Shown: positions 26,974 through 36,934 of the stretch, in pieces | Position numbering within the stretch: the stretch's first letter is position 1 | Layout: the number at the start of each line of letters is the position of its first letter | Source: Taenia hydatigena | Taxonomy: Eukaryota; Platyhelminthes; Cestoda; Cyclophyllidea; Taeniidae | Reading direction: 5' to 3' | Assembly (NCBI GenBank): GCA_036345935.2 | Contig: JADWOT020001718.1 | Span: 62,001 to 126,000, forward strand | Length of the DNA stretch: 64,000 nucleotides | Made by a program: the position numbers and the translations under genes | The notes under the pieces: generated by a model | Told to the model about the DNA's origin: nothing | What the model saw: the letters and a program-made list of their open reading frames with translations, nothing else | Database searches by the model: none

Positions 26974-28269
26974 CAGAAGTGCAGCGGCTACCTTTTGCTG
27001 CAACCGCATTATTAAATAAGTGATTGTTTGGAACAGCACTCTTGCGTTGAGAGGTAGAAGAGTGCATACTGGTTTCAGTTGGGTTTTGGTAAGTCTGAGT
27101 TGATTTTAATGATTCATTGTAATTACTGGTATAGGCCGAGGTGGCATGTTGTCAAGGGGCCAAGCTAAGCTAAGCAAAACTACTTCGATGTAGAAAGTTG
27201 CCACATTTTTTGACGCTGTAAGTGGCATCATTTAAGAAATAGAAATAAGTGCATCATTTCATGCTGCATTACTTCACAGAATCTTTTGATCGCGTCACCC
27301 AATGCTAGGATGGGTCAGGGCACGAGACAGAGAGAACGGGCGGAGAAAGAACAGTTAGACGAATATGGTGTCTCCTTAGTGGAATGGCACCTCCTGCAAC
27401 CCCACTACACGGGCTCCAGACAGTCAATCAGAATCGATGCGAGAGATACTGACAGGTTCCATGGGTTGTGGAGTGACTCACAGCTGCAGCAAGCAAGATT
27501 ATTTAGAAGTAGTGATTTGCCGAATCTAAGAAATGCCGAGCATTGTCTGTTGGGTGATGCTGGTCATGTGCTCTCTCGTCATGCACATTGTTTGGGCACT
27601 GTCATCCCTTCTGACGAGCACATGCCTCAAAAAGATGACAGCTCGTCGCATAAAAACTGCATTTTTTCTAATTCAATATCAGTTTTAGGCTGGCGTTGTG
27701 CTCTTAGATTTCTAAATCAATGACAAAGAGGCCATCGAGATAGGTTATACTTTTGTTTAAGAATAAATCTACTTTTGCAGGCTACACATGGCGTTTGAAT
27801 GTGGTCGCTACGCCAGCCTAAATTGCATTGTCCAAAATTCATGTAGCGCATTTCGCAATGCAAAAGCTGGCTTCCATCTGTTCGCCTTCGTCACTTCTAC
27901 ATTCTACCATTCCGAAATGGAATCAAGAATGGAGAACTATTTAAGCTGAGCTGACAAATCTAGCGATTCGTTTATGCAAAGTAGAAGAAATGCCTCTTTC
28001 TTAGTTACGACTTTCAGATTTCCATGGCCGACGCACAATGCCGTGCCATAGTCAATCTTCTTCATTAGCACTATCGCAGGAGCTTTCGGTAACTTTGGTC
28101 TTGATTTATCCCTTCCACTGGATGGTTGACTTCTAGCAAAGGGGGTGGTATGTGTCTGAGTGATTAATAGTTGAGCCTGGCTCCACCGGTGTCTACCGCA
28201 TGCTTCACAAAACTTACGCTTACCCAGTCTAGCGTTTTGCCACAGCCACATGTTCTCTCCTGGCTTAGC

Positions 28270-28410
28270 AACTCACGCTGCTTTTTCCTTTCTCTTTATG
28301 ACCAACATGATTCGGCTGTGCATAAGTTCATCGAAGTTGTTTATGAGTATGACTGCGACCCTATAGAGAGCACTACAAGTGTCATCCACGATTCTATCGG
28401 TAGCAAACAG
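28270..28410 (+). CDS. Unrecognised internal exon with consensus donor
   Basis: An open frame ends exactly at a consensus donor, CAG|gtaagt, with the intron starting at 28,411. The likely acceptor is ctcctggcttag, which ends just before 28,270. The 47-residue peptide contains CFFLSLYDQHDSAVHKF, an acidic run EYDCDPIES and ends IGSKQ. I do not recognise a domain. It lies about 0.6 kb upstream, on the same strand, of the homeobox-like copy at 28.9-29.7 kb, so it could be an upstream exon of that broken gene, but no corresponding exon was found upstream of the other copies. Confidence 0.4.
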
Positions 28411-28972
28411 GTAAGTCGGCTTTAATGCCCTACTGAGTAGACTTGGTGCTCTTTGCAAAATTTTCGAAAACTTGAACGCTTCGCAAACATTATCATCAGA
28501 TGTCATGTCTCTAGTCCGTTCTTGAGGCTGTCCAGCTTCTTCTCCCTATACGGTCTTCTGACGATGCGTAGTGCATGAGTCGATCAACGGTAATACAAAA
28601 TGTTGGAGCGATCTGTTGGAGCCTTTGAATCTGGCTTGATTTCGTAGGGAACAAAAGTAGACAAGATGCGTCGAGGTAAGGTAGAGCATAAAAAGCGTAT
28701 AAATATTATATTTAGGCGACGATTTGGTGAAACAGCAACGATTATAGCATAAACTCTACTTGATTCGCTTAAGTATACAAGGGGAGGACTTCATTCCAGT
28801 GACTCATGCGACTGGCCAGATCGGATCGACAACTTCGCCACGTAGGAATGCAAAGGTGGCAATGATGCGTGTCAGCACGGGAAGCCGCGATCGTTTAAGA
28901 GCATTAATTAATTCCATGTGGCTCGCTCATTGACACCATGGTAACAAAACAACGAGTTCTCTTGATTCCAGG

Positions 28973-29220
28973 ATTTCGATCACTACCTCGATTTCAGCAT
29001 CCATCAAACCACCTCTCGTATTTGCCACTTCATCAAAGTTACGTCAGCAGTTGCTGTAACCACAAGTGCAACGACTGTTTCCACCGCCAATCCCGTGTCA
29101 ATGTCTTCCGACAGGGGTCTTTTCAATCCCCAATTATCTTCTTCCCAGCAACTTGCTGCTTCCAAGCCTATGCCTGATTCAACAAAATTCTTTGCACCGT
29201 CAATCGCAGAGCAACCTCGA
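28973..29220 (+). pseudogene. Homeobox-family copy 4, upstream exon (donor lost)
   Basis: The plus-strand frame in phase with the homeobox-like terminal exon aligns with minus-strand copy 2: VTSAVAVTTSATTV here matches FTSAAAATTGTATV there, and KPMPDSTKFF matches ASMPDSANF. Upstream it begins near an acceptor-like ttccag. At the position where copies 1 and 2 have the donor CAG|gtacgc, this copy reads CGA|aatgcc, so the GT is gone and correct splicing to the next exon is impossible. The intron length that would result (279 nt) is almost equal to that of copy 2 (277 nt), which shows common origin. Confidence 0.6.
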
Positions 29221-29499
29221 AATGCCAGACAGTATCAGAGGTACAAAGGCAAGGCAGAGGCAGGGCCCTCTTCACTCTGTACGAAATTGGCGAGACGATA
29301 AAGTGCTTTAACAAGAAAAACTGCATCAATGTGAATGAAAGCGAAGAGCTGGTGGGTCGCATCAACTTGATGGAGACTCAGGTTGGTCAAACATTAAGGT
29401 ATTGGATGAACTTGTTTGGCGAACGGCTATTAGTGTGTAGTAGTTGATTGTATGAGATTGAGTTTTCTAACCTTGTCATACTTTAGGCTTTTCTGTTAG

Positions 29500-29697
29500 A
29501 ATGCGATATAGTTCCAGAATCAGCGCTACATAGCAAAGAATGTCAATTAAAAAATCTTTAGCACTGAGGTATCTATAGCACAGTTAATGGTTTGTGACAT
29601 AAAAAAAAGTGCTCCGTCAACTGACTCGTAGAGTAGAGGCCTCTGTGAATGCTTTGGAACTGCTGAAAGCTCCCAATCACAACAGGAGTCCCAATAA
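29500..29697 (+). pseudogene. Homeobox-family copy 4, homeodomain helix-3 exon (two stops)
   Basis: Acceptor cttttctgttag is followed, in phase 0, by codons reading NAI-stop-FQNQRYIAKN. The FQNQRY segment is the recognition helix of a homeodomain (F49, Q50, N51, R53, Y54). In-frame stops at 29,509-29,511 and 29,548-29,550 break it. The rest of the frame still aligns residue by residue with copy 2 up to a shared stop 66 codons after the exon start (SAPSTDS here, SVPSTGS there; FGTAESSQ here, FGTAESFQ there). Preservation of length with loss of sense identifies a pseudogene. Confidence 0.75.
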
Positions 29698-30050
29698 ACA
29701 GCAAGTCCCTTCAAACGAAGGTGATAACATATTGTCGAGGCACAAGCAGCATATACGACGTCGGGTCAACATAAAAGTTACGATGAATAAATATGAGTCG
29801 CTTAACATCACACAGGTTGATTTGCACGACACTTTGAAATAGGCATTAAAGTGTAGGCCAAATATCAAATCTACAGGGCATTTGTTTTGCTAGGGCTATT
29901 TTGTAATCCTCTTAGTTGCATCAGTAGTTAAATTGACCCTGTTTTTGGTCTGTTTAAGCGAAAAGCTTATTTTCGGGTAACTTCATCAGCGGTTAAAATT
30001 GCAGCCTTGCCTCGTCAGCATACCACCACCTTCTCTGAAAGGGGTTTACT

Positions 30051-30248
30051 CTAATTGTAATACTGTTTTGGTTGGAAGCTCTCAGCAGTCCCGAAGCTTT
30101 CACTGAAGCCGCTGCCCCACGAGCCGGTTGATGGGACGCTTCTGTCTATGTCACGACGCTTTGGCTGTGTTGCAGACCCCTCATTGCCAGAAATTATCCC
30201 GCCGAGCCTCCTTGTTTTGTAGCGCTGATTCTATAACCATATCCCAAT
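30051..30248 (-). pseudogene. Homeobox-family copy 2, homeodomain helix-3 exon (one stop)
   Basis: On the minus strand, acceptor cttctctgttag is followed in phase 0 by IGIWL-stop-NQRYKTRR. Restricting to visible residues, IW (47-48), N51, R53, Y54, K55 and R57-R58 are those of an NK-2 class homeodomain. The stop (TAG, 30,231-30,233) falls at homeodomain residue 50. The following tail of about 50 residues (LGGIISGNEG, PKRRDIDRS, FGTAESFQPK) remains open to 30,051-30,053. A transcript could only make a protein truncated inside the recognition helix. Confidence 0.75.
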
Positions 30249-30525
30249 CTAACAGAGAAGTCAAAATTAAGGGGTGTTTGGACAACTCAGTCATAGGCAG
30301 TCAATCAGTGCAAACAAATAGTCGTCTAATAAATAGTTAATTTAACAATTTAATGCTTGATAATCCTGATTCCTCATCAAATTAAAGCAAAGCGCTAAAT
30401 CTTTGAGGCCATTTATTTTGAAGTAGTCCTTCCTGTTGAAGCACTTCATTATCTCACCAACTTGGTACGACAAGATATAGCTCCTTCGTCTGCTGTCTTT
30501 TTGCCTCAGATATTGTCTGGCGTAC

Positions 30526-30899
30526 CTGAATTTGCTCTGTGGTTGGTGTTATAGAGAAGTTTGCTGAATCAGGCATCGATGCCGTGGCAGCAACTTGGTA
30601 AAAAGAGAGTAATTCGAAATAAAGAGGGCATTTGTCAGAAGAGGTTGGCACGTGCTTGGCGATAGAAACGGTTGCTGTACCTGTGGTAGCAGCTGCTGCT
30701 GACGTAAAATTTGACGAAGTGTCAAATAGGTGTGAGTTTGGCGTCGGAAAGATCGGCAATGTAGTGGTAGACTGAGGATGGCTTAAGCTTTCAACTTGTT
30801 CTGGAGATAAAGATATGTCAGTGCAGGATATCTGTTGCAGCATAGGCTTTGGAGTTTGCCCCTCCCTAGGTACAACTGGGCGTTCCGTAATAGATGCAC
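30526..30899 (-). pseudogene. Homeobox-family copy 2, long upstream exon
   Basis: The minus-strand exon begins after acceptor gttttgttttacag in phase 1 and ends at a CAG|gtacgc donor in phase 0, giving 124 codons. It is paralogous to the exon at 45,506-46,143: both begin with a GA dipeptide followed by ERPVVP or ECPVVP and end TTEQIQ or TTEQSQ. The middle is rich in Ser, Thr, Ala and Pro and lacks a recognisable first or second homeodomain helix. About 260 nt of the copy-1 exon has no counterpart here. The exon itself has no stop, but its partner exon does, so the gene copy as a whole is probably dead. Confidence 0.6.
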
Positions 30900-31620
30900 C
30901 TGTAAAACAAAACAGTTCGAATAAGAACATGTGCATTTGCATGTAACTTGATGCTATTTTATGCATGCAAACAGGTCTTGTTTGACATTGACCCCACTGG
31001 CTCTACTGGGTGTGTGTGCGTGGTCGTTGGGGCGGCTTTGCAACAGTCAAAAACAGTAGTGTCACTGATTGGGATCATTGTACAAAAGTATTCGATGCCA
31101 TTTCTGACCAATGTGAAAATGGAAAGTGCGTGTAGAACTTCTTCTAACGTAAGCGCATCGAGTATACTACTGTGCCTGCAGAAAGGTACAGCTGTAAGGG
31201 AAGACGAATGAGTCCAGCCTCAATTCATGGTGATCAATAGACAGAATGTGGTAATAAAAGTACAAAAGCTTGAGGCAAAAACGTATGCAAAAACAAGGCA
31301 GCATATAAAAAATGATAAAGCGATATGATAGACAATACCGTTGTTTTGCAGCGTTATCAGATGTTAAAGCTGTTCAGGATCGAGAGGATCTACAAGCTTT
31401 TTTACTGTGGTGTTAGGCATGATGAAATTGTGACCGCACAGTTCTCTGGCGTATATATAGGTTATAAGAGCCAATAAAATCTATTTTTACGGGTCAGAAC
31501 AATGTAATTGGAGTCTTAATCGCGTCGAATCAACTCCTCGCAACGACGTTATGTCATGCTCAATCGTTAGACATGAGTCCGACTCATCAGAGATGGCAAC
31601 TAATCACCGTACGACTTAAT
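30900..31620 (-). repeat. Upstream flank shared by homeobox copies 1 and 2
   Basis: The duplication extends past the long exon: 30,960-31,620 matches 46,240-46,880 through blocks such as 'gtgcgtggtcgttggg.cggctt', 'acaataccgttg', and 'catgtcatgctcaatc.tta.acatgagtc' (partly quoted). It probably contains promoter and first-exon DNA. In the copy at 46.7-46.9 kb a minus-strand frame of 89 codons is open across this block, while here it is interrupted. Confidence 0.6.
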
Positions 31621-31629
31621 TTTGTGTCG

Positions 31630-33920
31630 ACACAGCAGCATCCAAGAGGTCTTTTCAACTCCTTTTTCCTGTCTTTGTTTGACGTCAAGTTCTCACTTCT
31701 CCAATGTTACCCTTATAAATCAACCCTCCGCTTCACTCTGACTCCTTCCACTCCTGCATGCTCTGCCTCCCCCTTTTATCTATCAAGCATCCGTGTAAGT
31801 TCTCGTTTTCTCTTCACCTCTCGTTTAAAACGAAGGTTACCCTTTCGTTCCCTTTTGCTAAAAGCAAACAAGCGCCTTTCATCCCCTTCTTAGTCACTTA
31901 TATGCTAAAGCAACCAGTGGTCATAAAATAAGCTGCCCAAATGAAAGGAGGAAAAGACTTATTTCCTAAAACCTCTATTATTTTGTACCACCGTGCTATA
32001 CGATGTATCAAATCGTGAGAAGAGACTTGTTGCAAGCGAAGGGAGCTGCAATGAAGCCTCAAAACTTCCCTTCCACGTTACTGTCTGATTATTTGTTAAA
32101 AGAATGCCTAAGGAGGAGTCGACAGAGGAGTCTATGCACACGCTGCCCATGCCGTCATCAAGGTCTTATATTTCTCAGTCGTTTGTTGCCACGGTGGCTC
32201 TCGACAGAGGTGCGACCTGCCGAATCGCCATGTCCAATCGTTGTTTTTCACACTCACTGCGCACTGCTATTCATTATGCTGTCCCGTAGACTCACTTGTC
32301 CATTCATCCAGACAGGTGTTTAGGCAAAATTTAATTTATTTACCTTTATAAAGCAAATTTAAGTGTTTTTGATTAAAGCACTCTTGGCGGTCAGGGACAA
32401 TCTTTTTAATATGTGCCTTCAATTGTAGGGTATGTTTTGTAATGTTGTAATAGCACACACAAGTAAAGCAAGAAAGAAGAAGGTCATATCACAGAGAGAG
32501 GGAGGAGGTTGGATGCAAAGCTCAGCCTTCGTTACTAGATTATCTAGCTGCTTTGACCCTCTGAGACAAAAAGGAATGCAGTAGAGATACAGGATGGAAA
32601 GAAGATCGAAGGCGAAGAAAAACAAAGCAGAAGGGAAACGTCAATAAATAGCGGAATAGCGGGAACGCCGTTGCAAAGCATGATGAGTAATCGAGGGCTA
32701 TACAACGCAGAGAAGAGCATGTCTGATGGCATGCTTTGTGATTGACATCTTCGAATCTGACGCGTGTGATCGACTAAAGGCACATGCCGCGTGGTGTCTC
32801 TCGGTGCCATCTGATGTAAGCTTTTAATAGCATAGCTTGTACATGGGTTTGTTGGGGCAGACATCACTTGCGTTAACGCTTAATAACTTGGTCGAACTTG
32901 GTGCAGCGTAGGGCATGCGAAGAAGGCGAAAGAGATGAAAAAGGGTCACCGATGCTAATGCGCTCTGAATTAAATGCGTTGCTAATTCTAGGCTCCATGT
33001 CATCGAGGTTTCGCATTTGGTATTTTTTTGCCACTAAAGCTCTTCTGGAGTCCAAAACATTTAAGTAACACGAGGTATGATTAAATAAAGAAATAGTCAA
33101 ATCAATCACAAAGATGGCGATAGTGATAGCGATGATGTATTTTGAGCCAATTGTTACCTTGCAACAGGATTGACAATAAAGGCAATTATAATGATTTCTA
33201 ATGCATAGTAAAGCAGTGACTTGCACAAAATTGATTATTTCGTTATACGGTATGGCCAATTCCTATTTAAAAACGACAGGCAAATGCTTTAATAAATACA
33301 CAGCCAAAGCAATATTGCTGTTGAACTTGTGATGGCAGACATTCATTAGTCCCTTCAGTAGGTCACTGTCCAACAGGCAGAAGCCAACTCCTTGTCGCCA
33401 AAATTTGATGGAAATGCAAAATCGCATAGTCAGCTATACTGCACTTTCAAATATCGCACGATGTTCACATGCGGAATCACTATGGGTCGAAAGATGGAAT
33501 TAACGCAAACCATCAACGAAATGAAGTGGAAAATTAGGAGCTCAGGCTTATCCAGCAAAACTGGTATCGCATTGATTTCTGCATCTAGTTCAACTTTGCT
33601 TGATTTCAAATACCTTTGTACCACTTTCAAGGAATGTATGCCACCGCTTCATTTAAAAGTTACATAATTTTCGAGGCAGAAATGCATTCAATCAATCATA
33701 ATCACAACCTCAAAACTACCCCAGGATAAAAGCATGGCATTTACAAGCATCAATAATTTTATCCAATCATAACAGTGATAGAAATGAAGGTCTATGCTTA
33801 TGTGAATCAAAGAAAAAAAAAAGAAATTTGGATGTGGCAGCATTTTCATCCAATCATGTAATAAAGCCTCTAGGTAAAAACAATAGTGGAACTTCTATTC
33901 GCAGATTCATCTTGCATACT
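31630..33920. other. No supported gene
   Basis: Several frames of 60-130 codons overlap on both strands (31,573-31,893, 32,003-32,323, 32,544-33,259, 33,392-33,667) without domain, copy or splice support. I treat them as chance. Confidence 0.4.
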
Positions 33921-33923
33921 CAG

Positions 33924-34674
33924 CAAGGAAATGTCAAAGGGAAGTTCGGTGTAAGCTGAAGCAAAGATGTCTACTCATTTATTAAGCAGTTTCAAGTGAT
34001 AAACAGAAATAATAGCATTAGTTGAGCGTTCAGAGCAAGAGAGAAGTAGAGGAGGGCATGCACACCACCAACTAGCTCCTTCACCTCCTTGGCACGTGGA
34101 GGCGCCTTCACAAGTGTCGGTGTAGGCACAACCTCAGTGGTGGTTGCTGTTTACCACCATTGCTGCGACCATCCCCACGGCTGGCCACACGGCGACCACC
34201 ATTGCGGCTTCTTCTCACACGGCCACTCACACGGCGACCACCATTGCGGCTTCTGCACAGACCACAATGCCCACTTCTGTCCACATTGCGAACCCTTCTC
34301 AAACTCTCCCCACGGTGCCCACTTCCACGGATACGAGCATTGCCAACCTCCCCACACCATTTCTTTGTCTCTGCTTTCCTTGATACAGACTCGCGAGCTG
34401 AGATGTGCCCGCTTATATACCAGTCGCCTTGTCTCTAATTGTCTCGTGTGACCCTCGTGCTCGCTGTACTTTTAGCTCTACACTCGTGCTTGCCGATCGC
34501 CATCGATGCTCTCGCGATGCCAACTCTCTCGGCTGACATTATAGGTGTCATCTAGACTGTGAATTGCAAGTGACTTCTCAGCATAGAAATTTAGCAATGT
34601 TCTATGAGCGGTGATGGCCTTGCCAATGTAGAGGTCGTAAAGCACAGGCCAGTATCGAACCGCACCTAACCGCT
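33924..34674 (-). repeat. Palindrome left arm (751 bp)
   Basis: This arm is the reverse complement of 36,075-36,825 over its whole length: every coordinate pair sums to 70,749. Only about three mismatches were noted by eye (for example near 34,645 and 34,668). The boundaries are abrupt on both sides. The arm carries, on the minus strand, the same TATA-ORF-AATAAA unit described for the right arm (TATA at about 34,412-34,419, AATAAA at about 33,978-33,983). Such high identity beside strongly diverged repeats implies recent duplication, ongoing gene conversion, or an assembly or cloning fold-back. Confidence 0.9.
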
Positions 34675-36074
34675 AGACCCGCTTCTTTTATGTTCTGGTG
34701 ATAATTACGTTGAAAGGATGTAATCCATTAGCATCAAATGCATTCTAGGCTGCAAGTGACTTGTCTCACCATTAGTTGCGTAGAGATTAGCCTTCAAGTC
34801 ACCGATCTAATATGTTTGGCCGTAAGTAGAGCGATTTCGGGTTTCGTATCGACTGGATTAAGCCCTCGTAGCACACAAGACCTTTTGGATGTGAGTTATG
34901 CATCGGGACATTGCTAAACTCAATGTTGACCCTTTAATCACTTGAAATTCAACAGGACTTAAGATGCGACTGCTTAGTGTATTGAATCTTTAACAATGTT
35001 GCAACTTACAATCACATTACAAATGCAACTAAATATAGAGCTATCCGGTAAGTAGAGGGAAACCTTTGCAGACTGATAAACAAGCAAATTCGGATCTGTA
35101 TTCAAAGAGACTGTATTCCTTTCTCGATTTCAGCTCAAATTTACTGAAAAAAAGCAATAGATATAACGGAATGATTATAAAACTTTGTGGTAGTCTTGAC
35201 TATGCCTAATGCAATTTCGTTCTGAGAACGTTGATTTCTCAGCGTATTAATTATCTTACCTCGCAGCAGAACTTCAGTGAGCAAACTGATTCCACTAATT
35301 CATTAGTCTGCAATGGTACGAGACGATGAGCCAATCGTCCTTATCATTATTATATATGTACGTAAGGCCTCTGACAGGGACTGCGATGAAGCGCTAATTG
35401 TTTAGAGCAGAACCGTTTGACACGAATCGATTCAGGTTCAGTTGCGCTTGAGACCGCACATAGGTATGTGTGCAGACTGAGAAATGCACAAATATCAACC
35501 CGTTAAAAAAGCCATGAAATCGCTTGCAGAAAACATTGTTAAATGATCGCTAAATGATTGGCTAATTGATGGATTTTGGGAAAACAAGTAAGAATAACGA
35601 TCACTTTTTTCAATTCGCAGTCGATTGTCAACCTTGATGAGTCATCACCTTGGATGAATTTATTCCGCATAACTCCAATAGGGTAAAAAAAACCAAGTAT
35701 ATAGGTTTATATTTGGCATAATATCATTGAAGACTTTGCTTCAGATCGCACTCAATTACTCGATTCTCTTGCAGAAAGCATAAATACTGCCTAATAATTT
35801 TACTGCCTCACAAATAAACCGAGACATTGACTGTAAGGTCAAGATTTCACAAAGGTCATGGATCTGAAGCAAATTTCTGCTGGTGAGTGTTATGTCCTTT
35901 GCAAGCTACTTATGTGTGCAGTGGAAGAGGCTACATGGGCATTAGTGGCAAATATACAGTTGGATTACAAGTGGAAGACAAATAACTGTGCTGCATCAAC
36001 CAATTAAATTGCCATCGTGCGTCTGCAAGTGCGTGCAAACCGTAAAGTAACGGCATGATAATCGCTACAGACGA
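34675..36074. other. Palindrome spacer (1400 bp), no gene seen
   Basis: This unique, AT-rich sequence between the arms has no open frame of 60 codons or more and no recognisable RNA gene. A tRNA-like A-box word (minus strand, gggtctagcggttagg) straddles its left edge at 34,663-34,680. Confidence 0.6.
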
Positions 36075-36329
36075 AGCGGTCAGGTGCGGTTCGATACTGG
36101 CCTGTGCTCTACGACCTCTACATTGGCAAGGCCATCACCGCTCATAGAACATTGCTAAATTTCTATGCTGAGAAGTCACTTGCAATTCACAGTCTAGATG
36201 ACACCTATAATGTCAGCCGAGAGAGTTGGCATCACGAGAGCATCGATGGCGATCGGCAAGCACGAGTGTAGAGCTAAAAGTACAGCGAGCACGAGGGTCA
36301 CACGAGACAATCAGAGACAAGGCGACTGG

Positions 36330-36337
36330 TATATAAG
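36330..36337 (+). promoter_or_regulatory. TATA box inside the palindrome arm
   Basis: TATATAAG sits 52 bp before the first ATG of the tryptophan-rich frame (36,389). A polyadenylation signal follows 430 bp downstream. The mirror copy lies at 34,412-34,419 on the minus strand. Function is inferred from position only. Confidence 0.45.
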
Positions 36338-36388
36338 CGGGCACATCTCAGCTCGCGAGTCTGTATCAAGGAAAGCAGAGACAAAGAA

Positions 36389-36598
36389 ATGGTGTGGGGA
36401 GGTTGGCAATGCTCGTATCCGTGGAAGTGGGCACCGTGGGGAGAGTTTGAGAAGGGTTCGCAATGTGGACAGAAGTGGGCATTGTGGTCTGTGCAGAAGC
36501 CGCAATGGTGGTCGCCGTGTGAGTGGCCGTGTGAGAAGAAGCCGCAATGGTGGTCGCCGTGTGGCCAGCCGTGGGGATGGTCGCAGCAATGGTGGTAA
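36389..36598 (+). CDS. Tryptophan-rich 69-residue frame in the palindrome arm
   Basis: ATG (context aagaaATGg) opens 69 codons to a TAA at 36,596-36,598. The peptide is unusually rich in Trp, Cys and Pro, with a repeated KPQWWSPC element followed by EWPCEK or GQPWGW. There is no signal peptide. Two other frames across the same bases are also open: an arginine/glycine-rich frame from ATG at 36,198 to 36,641 and, on the opposite strand, a threonine/alanine-rich frame. This is expected for a GC-rich tandem repeat, so coding status is uncertain. In the same frame, immediately after the TAA, another 52 codons are open. Confidence 0.3.
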   Translation: MVWGGWQCSYPWKWAPWGEFEKGSQCGQKWALWSVQKPQWWSPCEWPCEKKPQWWSPCGQPWGWSQQWW

Positions 36599-36757
36599 AC
36601 AGCAACCACCACTGAGGTTGTGCCTACACCGACACTTGTGAAGGCGCCTCCACGTGCCAAGGAGGTGAAGGAGCTAGTTGGTGGTGTGCATGCCCTCCTC
36701 TACTTCTCTCTTGCTCTGAACGCTCAACTAATGCTATTATTTCTGTTTATCACTTGA
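36599..36757 (+). other. Open tail: Thr-rich stalk and hydrophobic C-terminus
   Basis: Directly after the TAA, in the same frame, 52 codons run to TGA at 36,755-36,757. They begin TATTTEVVPTPT, continue with a basic stretch (PPRAKEVKEL) and finish with a hydrophobic segment (LLYFSLALNAQ, LMLLFLFIT). Thr-rich stalk plus hydrophobic end resembles the C-terminus of small apomucin-like or GPI-anchored surface proteins of tapeworms. It could be the last exon of a protein spliced past the TAA (aaacag just after it is a weak acceptor) or the remains of a longer frame. Confidence 0.35.
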
Positions 36758-36765
36758 AACTGCTT

Positions 36766-36771
36766 AATAAA
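36766..36771 (+). terminator. Polyadenylation signal AATAAA
   Basis: AATAAA lies 8 bases after the stop of the hydrophobic-tail frame, inside the right palindrome arm. The mirror copy is at 33,978-33,983 on the minus strand. Confidence 0.45.
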
Positions 36772-36934
36772 TGAGTAGACATCTTTGCTTCAGCTTACAC
36801 CGAACTTCCCTTTGACATTTCCTTGTTGGATACGTGGAACACATTGGCAAATTAAATCGGAGGTAATTTTTTTTCTCGTAGTATTGCACTCGATTGTTTC
36901 AGGGTTTCGATTATTTTGTACTTACTCGTTTTAA

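Larger units (their letters stand above)
22742..28210. other. No confidently supported gene; a few weak candidates
   Basis: Weak candidates inside are two signal-peptide-like starts (24,434 and 26,857, listed separately), a lysine-rich minus-strand frame ending PMDSFLKTLAST (25,076 to 24,864), and a 145-codon plus-strand frame (27,286-27,723) without recognisable domain or donor. Confidence 0.4.
36075..36825 (+). repeat. Palindrome right arm (751 bp)
   Basis: The arm is the inverted partner of 33,924-34,674. It has a distinctly higher GC stretch (about 36,400-36,660) containing an internal direct repeat whose unit includes 'agccgcaatggtggtcgccg', at about 36,499 and 36,541. The transcription-unit-like segment inside it points outward from the spacer, so the two arms would be transcribed divergently. 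Confidence 0.9.

Noticed and set aside
27286..27723. 145-codon plus-strand open frame
   Set aside because: No domain, no donor or acceptor consistent with its ends, no copy elsewhere in the window, and no ATG at its first codon; could be chance.
33430..33630. Minus-strand hydrophobic frame (LLIFHFISLMVCVNSIF)
   Set aside because: Overlaps a longer plus-strand frame, with neither supported by splice sites, copies or a known domain.
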